Source: Trichodelitschia bisporula (lineage: Eukaryota; Ascomycota; Dothideomycetes; Phaeotrichales; Phaeotrichaceae). Taken from it: DNA of 64,000 nt. The DNA lies in assembly GCA_010356995.1 (NCBI GenBank), contig ML996693.1:62001-126000 (forward strand), written 5' to 3'. This document shows, piece after piece, positions 32,682 to 42,743 of the stretch. A program made the translations under genes and the position numbers. The first letter of the stretch is position 1. Each line of letters begins with the position of its first letter. The notes beneath the pieces are model-generated. The model was given only the letters and a program-made list of their open reading frames with translations, did no database searches and was not told the DNA's origin.

Positions 32682-33917
32682 TCTGGTGGTTATGATGGGC
32701 ATGCACGATCTCTGCTCTTTTACGTTATGAAAATGTGCATAGACGGCGCTGGAGCATACGGTAGACTCCTGTCTGGTTGGCATTGTTGAATGTACAGTAG
32801 TTAGCGATGCCTGAGTCTCTACTCTCCGAATAGAAGCGGGTCGGCCGCATCGAGATCACTAATGCTAGTCATCGAATTGTCATACATATCCCTCCGGATG
32901 ACTCGTAAACGCCCTGCATATCACGAAAGTCGCGTGGGAAACAACTGACAGGCTCCGTTAAAAGCCATGCAACGCCACCGGGTTCGGGATGGATTCGCAT
33001 CCGCGCTTTTGGCTTTTTGCGTTCGGAGCCGAATCATGCCGGCATATGAGGCCAGCCTTGTCCGCAGCCGTCATTGGTTTCGGAGACGACGGTGGCTGGC
33101 TCACATTGCAGTTGTGCGAATTTTGCTATTCATAAAGTCTCTTCCGCGCGGTTTGAACCCCACTTTTTAGCCGCAGCACTTGACGAAACGAACCCGGTAA
33201 GCCGTAGCGTGGGCCGCTCGGATCTCATTTCTGACAGATCTCGCTTGCATCATGGAAAAGTGGCCTGACTCGACTGCGTTGACGCGCTTTTCACGCTTAC
33301 CAGGCCCGGCGGAAAATGAGAGGCTGACAGCCGAGTCCGCCCGCTCGTGGGGTGCTGGGCCGAGTCATACCCGATGCGGATTCGTCTGCAAGCGAGGGGG
33401 CGTCGGCAAGCCTTTCCTCAAGAACCTTAACCCGATATGCGGATGCCGCTGCCTTCACCCCGCATTAAAGTGTCGGTCGCTGCCTGGATACACTGCAAAC
33501 TGCTTACTGCAGGAGCACACTGCCGTGCCTGAAGCAATATCACGCCCTTTTATGCAGCTCCTCATGCGGCTAACGTACCGCAACACACCCGCCGGGCCAC
33601 TCGCTTATGCTCTCTACTACTTGTAAACGGCTGCGGCTAGCATGATGCCCCTCCCGTGGATTACTTCGGAGGGGCACTTGTGGCGGTTTTGGCAGGCCAC
33701 TTAAGCCGCGCCCAGGACGCCGCATTGCTTTTCTAATTCTCCGCCATTTGGTCCGGCGCCGTGGGCATAAAAATGCTCGATGCCCGGCGCGGATTAGTCT
33801 GTTGGTCCGATTTCCCCACCGTAATAAGGAGGTTGTGCGTCTCGAGATCTGGCGACTGCGACTTCATGACCCGTAAGCGCGGAGGGAGGAGACGACGATT
33901 CTCCAAGATCGCAGATT
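32682..33917. other. Intergenic region between HSP78 and the rhodopsin-domain gene
   Basis: About 1.2 kb. No gene, RNA or repeat could be supported. Open frames such as 33252-33626 (+) show no family features. Confidence 0.55.
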
Positions 33918-35186
33918 ATGGCTCAGTTTCCTGATTTCGATACGGCGGGCTGGCCGGAGCCGAATTATGAGAGTCCGGAGAGGAGGGGGAATACGATGTT
34001 GGCGGTGAACTTGGTTGCTGCGTCGCTTGCTTTGATCACTGCTGCTATGCGGATATATACTCGCCTGTTTATCACCAGGTGGTTTGGCGCTGACGACGTC
34101 TTCATCATCTTCGCTCTGGTACGTTGGCCAGGTTGGGTATTCCGCACGCGCTCACAGCCGCAGATCTTCGCCCTCAGCGTCGTGGCTCTCTTCTGCACCG
34201 CAACCCTCAAATTCGGCTTCGACAGACACATGTGGGATCTGCAGCCCGATCTAGCAGCCGGTAACGTCAGCCCGACGATAACATCTCAAACTCTAACGGC
34301 CACTAGGCACCGGCAAGATCGTCTTCCTACACAACATACTCTTCGTCAGCGCCGCCAACGCAACCCACGTGTCATGGCTCTGCTTCTACTACCGCGTTGT
34401 GCTCGACAGCGACATAGAATGGTTCCGCAACCTGCTGCACCTCTCCGTCGCCGCCATCATGAGCCTCTTCATCGTCTTCCTCTCGCTCGCAATCCGGCTC
34501 TGCATGTGCGCCCCCCCCCCACTCATTACCCTTTCAAATAGTCCCACTAACTCCTCTCCCCCCCAGGCCCATAAAAGCCATGTGGGCCTTCCCCCCCGTC
34601 GAAGACGCCCGCTGCCTGCGCAAAGGCCAAATCACCGTCTCCGGCGGTATCATCAAAACGCTCATCGACTTCATGCTCATCGCGCTGCCGGTCCCCCTCC
34701 TGATGCGGCTCACCATGCGCACCCGCCAGCGCCGCGGCCTCCTCGCGCTCATCGGGCTCGGCATCGTAGTTCCGGCCGCGGGGTCGGTGCGCATATACAA
34801 CAATTACCAGATGTACTTTGTGTCGACGGATCGCACGTGGGTGCTGTACCGCGCGTATAGTGCGTCGGCGCTGGAAGGGAGCTTGGGCATTGTAAGTCCC
34901 CCTGTCCCGGCAGTTGGTGTGTGTCTAATGTGGGTAGATATGCGCGTGTGTGCCTACGCTGCGGCCTGTTCTGAGCTCGTTTCTGGAGTGGGCGTTTGAG
35001 CCGTTTAGCGAGCTGGGGAGGGCGCGGAGGTCGGATCCATCGGGGAGTACGCAGCCGAAGCTGGGGACGGAGGAGCCGAGGAGTCCGCTGGATGGGAGGG
35101 TGAAGTCGATGGCGTCGAGGGATCCGATTGCGATGATTATGGAGGAGGATGAGAAGGATGGGGGGGGGGGGATGGGGGGGGGATGA
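33918..35186 (+). CDS. Seven-helix fungal rhodopsin-domain (PTH11-type) integral membrane protein
   Basis: Five exons: 33918-34118, 34164-34260, 34307-34505, 34567-34891 and 34938-35186 (356 residues), introns 45-61 nt, all in frame. Seven hydrophobic helices are visible: MLAVNLVAASLALI, VFIIFAL...VVALFC, VFLHNILFVSAAN, LSVAAIMSLFIVFLS, IIKTLIDFMLIALPVPLL, LLALIGLGIVVPAAG and a last one at ALEGSLGIICACVPTLRP. Family hallmarks are RIYTRLFITRWFGADD after helix 1, PIKAMW before helix 5 and LRPVL near the end. These proteins are putative G-protein-coupled receptors in filamentous fungi, some linked to host sensing; the ligand is unknown. The usual extracellular CFEM head is absent. The tail is Ser/Asp-rich and closes in a long Gly codon run. 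Confidence 0.85.
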
Positions 35187-35424
35187 TAGAGGTGGGAATG
35201 GGGAGGGGCATGACGACTTGTATGAATGATATCCCCTGGTTAGAAGGCTACAACCTAATGGTAATTACTATCCCAAGGCCCTGCCCTACAGCAGAAACAC
35301 GCCCTGCATACTTTGCATGGCGAGCGCACCACAGATTTGGCTTGCTCAAGCCAACGAGATCATCTTTTGTTCCCGTTTACATCGCTGGTTTTCTTTTAAA
35401 AATATTTGATTTCAGCATCAAATA

Positions 35425-35511
35425 GCGCCTGTAGTCTAGTGGTTAGGATAACTGCCTTCCATTCCTCATGGATGTCAGCAGTTGACCCGGGTTCGAATCC
35501 CGGCGGGCGCA
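35425..35511 (+). tRNA. tRNA-Gly (anticodon TCC) with a 15-nt intron
   Basis: Acceptor GCGCCTG pairs with CGGGCGC, and the discriminator is A. The D arm is TAGTCTAGTGGTTAGGATA. The anticodon stem ACTGC/GCAGT encloses CTTCCA+A after removal of the intron at 35462-35476, placing the intron at the canonical site after position 37. The T arm is CCGGG-TTCGAAT-CCCGG. The mature length is 72 nt. Confidence 0.9.
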
Positions 35512-35682
35512 AATGTTCTTTTGCGATTCTTTTTGCATTGTTAGTCAGATGCGGGGCTCTCTGCCTCGAGAGATTCGCGAAAGGGGAACGTGTTGCTTTT
35601 GTCTGGTTGGCAAGCATGGGAGGGTGGGAGGTCATCCGCAAACTACGAGCCAGGGGCCTTAACTTGCTTTACATACACACGT

Positions 35683-36831
35683 TCACCCATTCTGTCGTAG
35701 CCTCTCCAAAGCTGCTAATACTCCTTCACCCACTTCCGGCTCAGCTGGCCTCTTTTTAGGGTTCGCAGCGCTGGGACCCGGGGGCTTCGCCGCAGTCTGC
35801 GCCGCAGCTTCCATTTCCATCTCCCGCATAACCGCTTCCTCGTCTTCGTCCGGCTCTCGCGGGTCGAAGGCGGCAGCCGGTCTCACCACGGGCCGACGGT
35901 TCGCATCGGGAATCCCGTCGGCAACCGATCTAGGCGGTTGGAATTCCGCGCGTGCGGCGATCGGCTCGCCCACGCGCCCCCCGACACCGCCGCTCTGACT
36001 CGGCCCCGCAGCAGCAGCCTGCGTCAGCGCCGTCCTCCGCCTCGCCGTCTTCGCGCGGAACGGGTCCCTCACTGCACTGCACCAGTGCTTGACCTTCGTC
36101 TGGCCCCAGCCGGGCAAGATGCGGATCTCCTCCGGCTTGGCATTAACCGCCGTGCGCACGCTGCCGAAGTTGGTTACTAATGCGAGGGCATCCGTCTTAT
36201 TAACGCTGCGCGGCGTAGTCACGAACTCGGTCATTTGCTCCGCGTAGGTGCGGCTCTGCGGCGCGCGGATGGCGGTGGGGGTGGTGTTCTGGTACATCTT
36301 GTACAGCTCGAGGTAGCGCGCGGCTTCGGCGGCGGACCAGCAGAGGATTAGGGTGACGTTGTTGATCAGGCTTGCTTTGCTGAGTTCGCGGAGGGATTCT
36401 TCATGGTTTGGGATGTCGACTACGACGAGTAGGACGCGGAGGGCGTATTTACCGGCGAGGCCGCGGATGCGTGCGTAGATATACTCCGGCTTCAGGCGGT
36501 GGTACTTGAGGCTGAGGAAAAGGGCGCAGGTTGTTGTCCCCAGCACGTAGTCGGCGGGGATGTCGGCCCATTCCCAGGGCGTGGATCGGATTTCTTTGAG
36601 GATTGGGTTTTCTTTTTGGCGGGGGGAGACGAGGATTGTGTTCGGGCCGGTGGGGACGGGGAGGGCTTGGGGGCGTGGTTGTTGGACGGCGCGGGTGGGT
36701 GCAGTGGTTGTGTTGGTGGGGGGGGGGTTTGTGCTGGGTGTGCGGGGTAAGGGCTGGGGACGGGAGGTGGCGTGTTCGGCGGCTTCGAGGGCGGCGAGGG
36801 CGTCGGCGTCGGAGATGTCGTCGAAGACCAT
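35683..36831 (-). CDS. RAD10: DNA repair endonuclease subunit ERCC1/RAD10
   Basis: 382 residues, intronless. It is the non-catalytic partner of XPF/RAD1 in the structure-specific nuclease of nucleotide excision repair, single-strand annealing and crosslink repair. After a Pro/Thr-rich N-terminal tail, the central domain runs from about residue 64 (NTILVSPRQKENPILK) through WEWADIPADYVLG, CALFLSLKYHRLKPEYIY and VVVDIPNHEESLREL. It has the nuclease fold without catalytic residues. The tandem helix-hairpin-helix domain (about 195-255) contains TDALALVTNFGSVRTA and ILPGWGQTKV. A long acidic and Lys/Pro-rich C-terminal tail, present in many fungal homologues, ends the protein. Confidence 0.96.
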   Translation of the reverse strand: MVFDDISDADALAALEAAEHATSRPQPLPRTPSTNPPPTNTTTAPTRAVQQPRPQALPVPTGPNTILVSPRQKENPILKEIRSTPWEWADIPADYVLGTTTCALFLSLKYHRLKPEYIYARIRGLAGKYALRVLLVVVDIPNHEESLRELSKASLINNVTLILCWSAAEAARYLELYKMYQNTTPTAIRAPQSRTYAEQMTEFVTTPRSVNKTDALALVTNFGSVRTAVNAKPEEIRILPGWGQTKVKHWCSAVRDPFRAKTARRRTALTQAAAAGPSQSGGVGGRVGEPIAARAEFQPPRSVADGIPDANRRPVVRPAAAFDPREPDEDEEAVMREMEMEAAAQTAAKPPGPSAANPKKRPAEPEVGEGVLAALERLRQNG

Positions 36832-37327
36832 GGTGTGGGTATGGTTGACTGGGTTGGTGGAGTTTGAGAGATGGGGACGTGATCACGGTGATGTCGCGTT
36901 TCGCTCAGCAAGGCAGAAGACTAGGCGCCAAGGCATCAAGATGTTTTCGACAGCTACATTGCCCCACGCTTCTGACTACACAACTTCGCGGTACATTCCA
37001 AATCAAGACCGGAGACTATTGAAAACCATCGTTCAGAAAGCTACTCTTCTTGTCTTCTCTGTAGGACCCTCGCCATCCCTAATGATATGACGAAAGCGCT
37101 CGCTTCGATGCCCGCTTGGGAAAGTGTTTCGTCCAGCTTCGTCCAGCTTGCCAACTCTCACGCCAAACTCTGCCTCCGCAGCAAAGAACTCAGCTCAAAT
37201 GTTAGCGGGGTCCAAAGATACCTCCAAACATTTACGAAGGGGTCGCTTGCTACTTACCTCTGCTAGGAAGCGACATCTGACATACTGCTCCACACGGTCG
37301 GATGGTGGGACGGGTTGGTGCTCGTCG
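36832..37327. other. Intergenic region upstream of RAD10
   Basis: About 500 bp holding the RAD10 promoter and the 3' flank of the duplicated unknown gene. No gene was seen. Confidence 0.55.
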
Positions 37328-37990
37328 CTAAAGCTTCTGGGGAGGAGAGCCTTTATCGTGTAGGCTTTTGGTTGGTATTCGAGCCATGAAGGAGCTCCAG
37401 AGCGAGGTTATTTCAATATACCACAAGAGCCTCTCATATGCCGTGCTGAACGCGAGCCACTCTTCGGACGTAGAGGAGCGGCGTTCGAGTATACCCATAG
37501 TATGAGTATGCAGTTCCTTGCAAAATCTTACGGATTTCGTGAGCTGCTCAATCTCCTCAGTATATGATACCTGAGCTCCTTGTCGATCTTTGAGATCAGT
37601 TAGGAAGTCGGACAGCAATGGAAGCATTTCCTCGACCTCCAGTTTAAAGTCGGATAGTCGCTGTCCTTGGTGTAGTAGCTTCTGACAGGGTGTCTATCTT
37701 TCCCTTAGGATGCCCCTACACCAGATGAAGACTTCATGAAACTCTTTGGCAAGTTCTCCAGATGGCATGGCGATGGCGATGAGTGAAGCGCAGCGGCGAA
37801 ATACCTGAGATGAAAGTGAAGGGTTTGCGTCGGAGGTTCTCGAGGCTCAGCTGCGGGGTTTTGGTCGAAGGCTTGTTGCTGGGAACTCGGGTTGACAAGG
37901 CCCTAGGACGCCTGAAAACGTGATTGCACCCCCCCTCCCTGCTGATGATTGTTGGTGCCCCTCGCTAGGGCTTCGGGGGGACATATTGTT
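37328..37990 (-). pseudogene. Tandem copy 1 of an unknown gene, probably decayed
   Basis: This segment aligns with 37965-38534 over most of its length. Shared parts are a GGGGGG-rich start after a CAG acceptor-like site, AACCCCGCAGCTGAGCCTC, the ASLIAM-like segment and the block LSDFLTDLK...SY.E.I..LT..V.F..ELHT. Only the 3' part (37328-37627, about 99 codons) is open; the 5' part is interrupted by stops in all frames and it carries a local insertion near the LSDFLTDLK block. It may be a relic, or an exon of a gene with a different structure. Function unknown. Confidence 0.5.
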
Positions 37991-38534
37991 GGTGTGAAGG
38001 TCTGTCAAAGAGAAGATACCATATATAGTCATTATTGGCCCATTTTAACGCGTCCCACTCCTGGGGCATACATGAACAGCGTTTGTGTACAGCCTCAGTA
38101 CTAGTATAGAGTTCGTTACCGAATCCTACGGTTCGAGTGAGCCAGTTAATCGCCTCGGGGTAAGAAGCCTGATCGGCGGCCTCCGCTTGCTGATGTTTGA
38201 GGTCGGTTAAGAAGTCGGATAGACGTTGCCCTTGGAGTTCCTTGCCACAGGGAATCTCTCCTAGGGTGCTCAAACACTCGGAAGAGACGTCGGAAATCTG
38301 AGTTGAAACACTTTCTGGTATGGGCATTGCGATGAGTGAAGCGTAACGGCGAGATGTCTGATATGAAACTGGGGAGCTTTGCGTCGGGGGTTTTTGAGGC
38401 TCAGCTGCGGGGTTTGGGTCGAAGATTTTCTGGGAACTCAGGTTGATAAGGCTCCAGGGCGTCTGGAAAGTCGTTTCACTCCGCCCCCCACCCTGCAGAT
38501 GGTTAGTACCAATGAGGTCCTGAGGGGATGCCAT
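37965..38534 (-). CDS. Tandem copy 2: unknown helical protein
   Basis: Open from an ATG at 38534 to a stop at 37965 (189 residues). The first stretch before 38492 may instead be an intron, since it ends in a TACTAACCATCTGCAG branch-acceptor arrangement. A possible upstream exon ends near 38690 (reading ...DKVAKISKDATAFAI). The protein is Ser/Pro-rich at first, then predicted helical, with the blocks RLSDFLTDLKHQQAEA, INWLTRTVGFGNELYTSTEAV and CSCMPQEWDALKWANNDYIWY. I recognise no family. Copy 1 immediately downstream shares these blocks. Candidates are a lineage-specific gene or the remnant of a larger helical protein. No signal peptide is evident. Confidence 0.45.
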   Translation of the reverse strand: MASPQDLIGTNHLQGGGRSETTFQTPWSLINLSSQKIFDPNPAAEPQKPPTQSSPVSYQTSRRYASLIAMPIPESVSTQISDVSSECLSTLGEIPCGKELQGQRLSDFLTDLKHQQAEAADQASYPEAINWLTRTVGFGNELYTSTEAVHKRCSCMPQEWDALKWANNDYIWYLLFDRPSHQQYVPPKP

Positions 38535-38879
38535 GGTTATGCCAAAGAGCCAATAGAAGCAGTGAGAGGTTTCATACCAAAGCTTAGTCACTCTGCTAGG
38601 GGCTGCCTTAGACGAATATCTGCCGTGTCCAGGAGATTCTTGGGCAGAGCGGAAGCAGAAGTACGTTCGGGGCCTTTCACACGATGGCAAAAGCTGTGGC
38701 ATCCTTAGAGATCTTAGCCACCTTGTCCAGGTAATCAAGTTTTTTCTGAAGGACAGCAGAAACTGTCACGTCCGGCAGCGCGCGTCGCCTATCGAGGTCT
38801 GGAGGGCGATGGATGTGTATCTGGGTTGCTGAACAGTATTGGCCAATATATTGCCGCAAGTGGCTACCCGCTATCAACC

Positions 38880-39256
38880 TTTCCTATCAAGTACGACGAA
38901 TCCTAAAAGATAGAAAGAATGCTAATGTTCGGTGCAGAAATCGGATAGTTCCTTCAATATCGGGGCAGATTCATGTCCCGTCAGGATATCAAAAACGGGA
39001 TTTGATTCGACGCTAGAAACCGCTAGTTCTAGTCACTGGCAAATCATACACCCAAAGCTCCAGCTCTCCATCAGATACCAAGGGCAATTGCCAAGACTTT
39101 AAGCTTGATATCAACTATCCTTCCAACCGAGACGTCCGATATCCATTCACCTAGCGTCTCACCTGAGGGCAATACTACATCCTTCAGCCTGATGTCAGTC
39201 ACTCATTATCCAACGAGCCTTACAATTGCAGCCCGGCATCCGCAGGAGATTGGTTC
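38880..39256. other. Intergenic region between the duplicated unknown gene and the six-cysteine protein gene
   Basis: About 380 bp with no gene I can support; it holds the 3' flank of the six-cysteine protein gene. Confidence 0.5.
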
Positions 39257-39505
39257 TCACGGCGTGGGAGCAAAAAGTGAGGCGGCACAAGCTGCCTGGC
39301 AAGTCCCAAAGGCCGTGTTGCAGCCGACGATAACAGCCGGAGCAGCAGGGGCGGCGACCGTTCCGAAGGTGAAGCCTGCGGCGGTATAGCAAGCCACCAC
39401 GAGTGTTGAGCAACCTCCCTGGCAGCCAGCATACAAGAGAGGACCGGCGGTGGCGGCCGGGATGAAGGCCGCGGCGGCGATGGAGACGAGAGTAAGAGGG
39501 CGCAT
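39257..39505 (-). CDS. Small secreted six-cysteine protein (fungal 'zygote-specific'-like family)
   Basis: 82 residues, intronless. Residues 1-20 are a textbook signal peptide (MRPLTLVSIAAAAFIPAATA). The mature part of about 62 residues carries six Cys in the order CxxxC...C...C...CxxxC (GCQGG C, ACYTAAG, GCNTAFGTCQAAC) and ends SLFAPTP. The arrangement, with TAAGFTFGTV and an Ala/Pro run in the middle, matches a small-protein family seen in many ascomycetes and basidiomycetes, often annotated 'zygote-specific class V copy B'. Its role is not established; secretion and disulphides are inferred. It lies beside the duplicated unknown gene in a gene-poor pocket. Confidence 0.85.
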   Translation of the reverse strand: MRPLTLVSIAAAAFIPAATAGPLLYAGCQGGCSTLVVACYTAAGFTFGTVAAPAAPAVIVGCNTAFGTCQAACAASLFAPTP

Positions 39506-40497
39506 GTTTGTTGCTTGGAAGCGGTAACTCCTGCTAATGGTAAGGCTTTGAGGTTGAAACGGAATGAAGCACTAACGTAAATTATCGGGTCAGGCTGAGA
39601 GTTGCTAGCGAAGATGTCTGGGTCGGAATGGTTTCTGAGTGAGGGACAGCTCTCTGGATGCGGGGTATTTAAGTGATCGTTCAGGCTGTGATCAGGCTGC
39701 TTGCAGATGGGGTTTCTCTCGAAGCTTCCGGGACTTCACATGGTGGACATGTTGTGGAACTTTGGAGGCCAATGGAGAATTGGCAAAGGGTGCCCCTTCA
39801 TGGCTGGCAGCATGCACCCATTCCGGGTAACTGTCCACTGCTTCCGCAGGATACTTCCGGTCAGCGACGGACAGCCGCCGATTAGCCTCGCAAACCTGCC
39901 AGCTTACGAAAGTGGCTTCCGAAGGGAGTCAGCGATATCTCGGATGAACGTGTTGTCTCTCATGAAAGTCAAGTAGCTCGTACCTGATGCACAGACTGCG
40001 AGTCGTGAACCACAGACATTCTATTTAAGCAAAGTGTGACCGCCCCTGTATCAGTGTATAGTGTGCACGAGCCTATGTAGCTCTCTTTGTTTCAAAGCAC
40101 AAAGGGGTGGACTGCCCCCATCAAACAAACGTGCAAGGCTGGGAAGCACGTAGGGCATCAACCTGTCGACGTCTGGCGCTTGACCGGGACGTTTCAGCAG
40201 GCCTAGGCGGTCGCCAAGACCGAAAAGTCTTGGCCACCGGGCAGCGAGAGAACAAGCCCTGACTTCATTCACTCCCCATCGCCCCGTCTCCTCTACAACA
40301 CACCCAACCACCCACCCGCAGACCTTGCGCCATCCATCACACGAACACGACGATTCATCAGAGAGTGCGCTTCACTGTCGCTAAATCCTCCATGTCTGTC
40401 GCACAACACCGTTGACCCCCCGTCGTCCGGCCACTCTCCCTCTCTCCAGCCCGCCCTCCCCACCAACATCACCTCATCCGCACAGCCACCAGCCGTC
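39506..40497. other. Intergenic region between the six-cysteine protein and MED19
   Basis: About 1 kb. It holds the promoters of two divergent genes (39257-39505 on minus, MED19 on plus). No additional gene was supported. Confidence 0.55.
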
Positions 40498-41454
40498 ATG
40501 GACAACTCCTTCCACCCCGCCATCGCGCAAGGCGCCGCTCAGTCACAACGCACCGATCACGACCGGCAAGGCGATGCGACGACACTGATGCGCCCGCAGA
40601 ACCCCTTGAAGAACTCGCCACTGGCCTACCTGCCTGAGAAGTCATGGGAGGCTATTCGGCCGCATCCCTCACAGAACCTCATCTCCATGTACGGGCTCGA
40701 TTCCATCGCGACATCGGTGCGCCGCATCGATCCTGTCACTGGCGAGAAGATCAACAAGTTGCGCAAGTCGTACGAAGGCAAGATAAAGGCGATGCATCTG
40801 GCTGGCGTTAACAAAGCCGTTAACGCTCCGGGCGAGTTCTTTCCGAACATCCTCATGTTTCCCGATGAAGAGTGGGATGTGCAGAAGGCTGCGGCCCATC
40901 GCATTTCGGGCGGGTTGAAGAGGCCGTTCCTTCGGAATCTCGATGCAGCAATGGAGATGGATCGCGGACCGCTGCCGGCTCAAGAGATGGAAAAGTGGCG
41001 TCGGATTGTGGGCTCGGACGATGTCGTGAAGAAGGCGGTCTCGGTGGCACCAGAACCGGTGCGCAAGGCACTCACTGGACGGGTCGGATCCTCGGTTCCC
41101 TCGCCTGGACTCAAAGCGGTGCGCCCAGATCGCCCCGAGCGCACGGGCACGAAGCGGCGCTACGACGACTCGAGCTTCAAGGGCTACGGCGAAGGCTACG
41201 CCGACGACGACTTGGAGGGCGACGACGACGGTGGTGTGGGAGGCGTGAGGAAGAAGCAGCGGCGGAAGGTGTGCCTAACCTTGCCCTTGCCTATTCTTCC
41301 ACCATCACACCCTTGTTTGCTCGAGACACGGTCTATCTTTTTATATACTGTGGCTAACGCACTAGCTGTGATGCAGGACTACCCCGTCGGCACACCTCTC
41401 GGCCAGAACCAGCAGTACAACGTCGGACTGATGGCCGGTGGCTCCCGTCGATGA
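40498..41454 (+). CDS. MED19: Mediator complex subunit 19 (Rox3)
   Basis: Exons 40498-41268 and 41377-41454 (282 residues). The 108-nt intron has donor gtgtgc, branch gctaacgc and acceptor gatgcag, is a multiple of three and has no in-frame stop, so unspliced RNA would stay open. MED19 is a head/middle-junction subunit of Mediator, linking activators to RNA polymerase II. The core block is NPLKNSPLAYLPEKSWEAIR, then LISMYGLDSIATSVRRIDPVTGEKINKLRKSYEGKIK, a PNILMFPDEEW segment and a basic KKQRRK patch. The C-terminal exon supplies DYPVGTPLGQNQQYNVGLMAGG. All these are hallmarks of fungal Rox3. Confidence 0.93.
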   Translation: MDNSFHPAIAQGAAQSQRTDHDRQGDATTLMRPQNPLKNSPLAYLPEKSWEAIRPHPSQNLISMYGLDSIATSVRRIDPVTGEKINKLRKSYEGKIKAMHLAGVNKAVNAPGEFFPNILMFPDEEWDVQKAAAHRISGGLKRPFLRNLDAAMEMDRGPLPAQEMEKWRRIVGSDDVVKKAVSVAPEPVRKALTGRVGSSVPSPGLKAVRPDRPERTGTKRRYDDSSFKGYGEGYADDDLEGDDDGGVGGVRKKQRRKVCLTLPLPILPPSHPCLLETRSIFLYTVANALAVMQDYPVGTPLGQNQQYNVGLMAGGSRR

Positions 41455-42743
41455 TCATCGCATTATTACTTGTTTTTACACGCACGAACGGATTATTAGC
41501 ACTCGGCTCGCTCCATATACCCCGCTAATGGACATACAACGGTTGATAAAAGGGACACAGGCGTTCAGGTGCTGGGAGGCCTTTGGGGCCAAAAGGGTGG
41601 CATCGGGTTTGTACTTTTGAGCGCACGCTCTCGGACAGTGGGGCGGTTCTCCAGTAATGGAGATATGTATTTCCTTGCTTTTGTCCGATGATAGTGGGCA
41701 ACCTTGTGTTTATGACATGGCATGTGTTGCTGATCCAACAAGAAAGCTATAAACAGACGAGCGGAGGCAAGAGTTGACGTTTGTGCTAATGCCAATTTTC
41801 TCTGATCTTGATTGTACTGTTCTTAGGTGAATGCCATGGGGATTGTGCATTTGAATTGACTTGAATAGCTGATCGCCGTCGCTCTTGCTCTACGGTTCAT
41901 CTCTTGCCGTTGTGTGTTGTTTCGGTCATATGTGCCCACCGAGGTACCGTACCTTCTCCATAGGAAGACATCTATCTAACCCAACGCGAAGCTTCATCCT
42001 ACGTCATTTTTCAATGCTCTTGCCTTCCCTTCTCTAGTGGTCCCTTCGTTTGTCGCTCTTTCTCTTCTCCCTCCTTCCCATGTCGCTCCTTCCATTCTCC
42101 CTTCTTCTCATGTCGTCCCTTCTCTTCTCGCCCCTTCTCATGTCGTCCCTTCTCTTCTCGCCCCTTCTCATGTCGTTCCTTCTCCTCTCGCCCCTTCTCA
42201 TGTCGTTCCTTCTCTTCTCGCCCCTTCTCATGTCGTTCCTTCTCTTTTCGCCCCTTCTTATGTCGTTCCTTCTCTTCTCGTTCCTTCTCATGTCGCTCCT
42301 TCTTTGCCGGCCCTTTCTCGTGTCGTTCCTTCTCGTGTCGTCACTTCTCTTTGTCGTCCGTTATCTTCGCCACGTCGTCTCCAGGCTCTTACAACTGTTC
42401 CAACCACCTCTCTATATCCGGATGTCGTCCGTCTCTTCACTTATGAAGACCATATCTTCATGCCATTCGGTACATCTCCATCCCGCATTGCCGCACCTGC
42501 TTACCTCTCACGCAGATGAAGTATCAAAGCGGGCAGCCGCGGTGGCCCACCACGAAGGACGTGCTGCAAAAATCGAGCGAAAGAAGGGTGACGAGAACAG
42601 GAGCCCACACAAAGTCGGGGAATCAGCCAGACGTTCAGCACTCGGATAACGGAGAATGGACAACATTCCACAGGCCGATTGCTTCAAGTCTGACAGACTT
42701 TCTGCAGTACAAAGCTGAATTTGTTACTATCCCTATGGCACCT
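41455..42743. other. Intergenic region between MED19 and the CorA-like gene, with a minisatellite
   Basis: About 1.3 kb. No gene supported. It contains the 30-bp minisatellite at 42045-42350. Confidence 0.6.
42045..42350. repeat. 30-bp minisatellite (about ten units)
   Basis: The unit is close to TTCTCATGTCGTTCCTTCTC plus TTCTCGCCCC, with the end units more degenerate. Because the unit is 30 bp, frames on both strands stay open through it: 42034-42291 (-) reads as repeats of a basic MRRGEKRRND-like decapeptide, and two plus frames are also open. I treat these as chance products. The array is pure pyrimidine-biased on the plus strand. Confidence 0.9.

Noticed and set aside
42034-42291. A basic decapeptide-repeat frame on minus within the minisatellite
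   Set aside because: The 30-bp unit keeps several frames on both strands open, so an open frame is not evidence of a protein.
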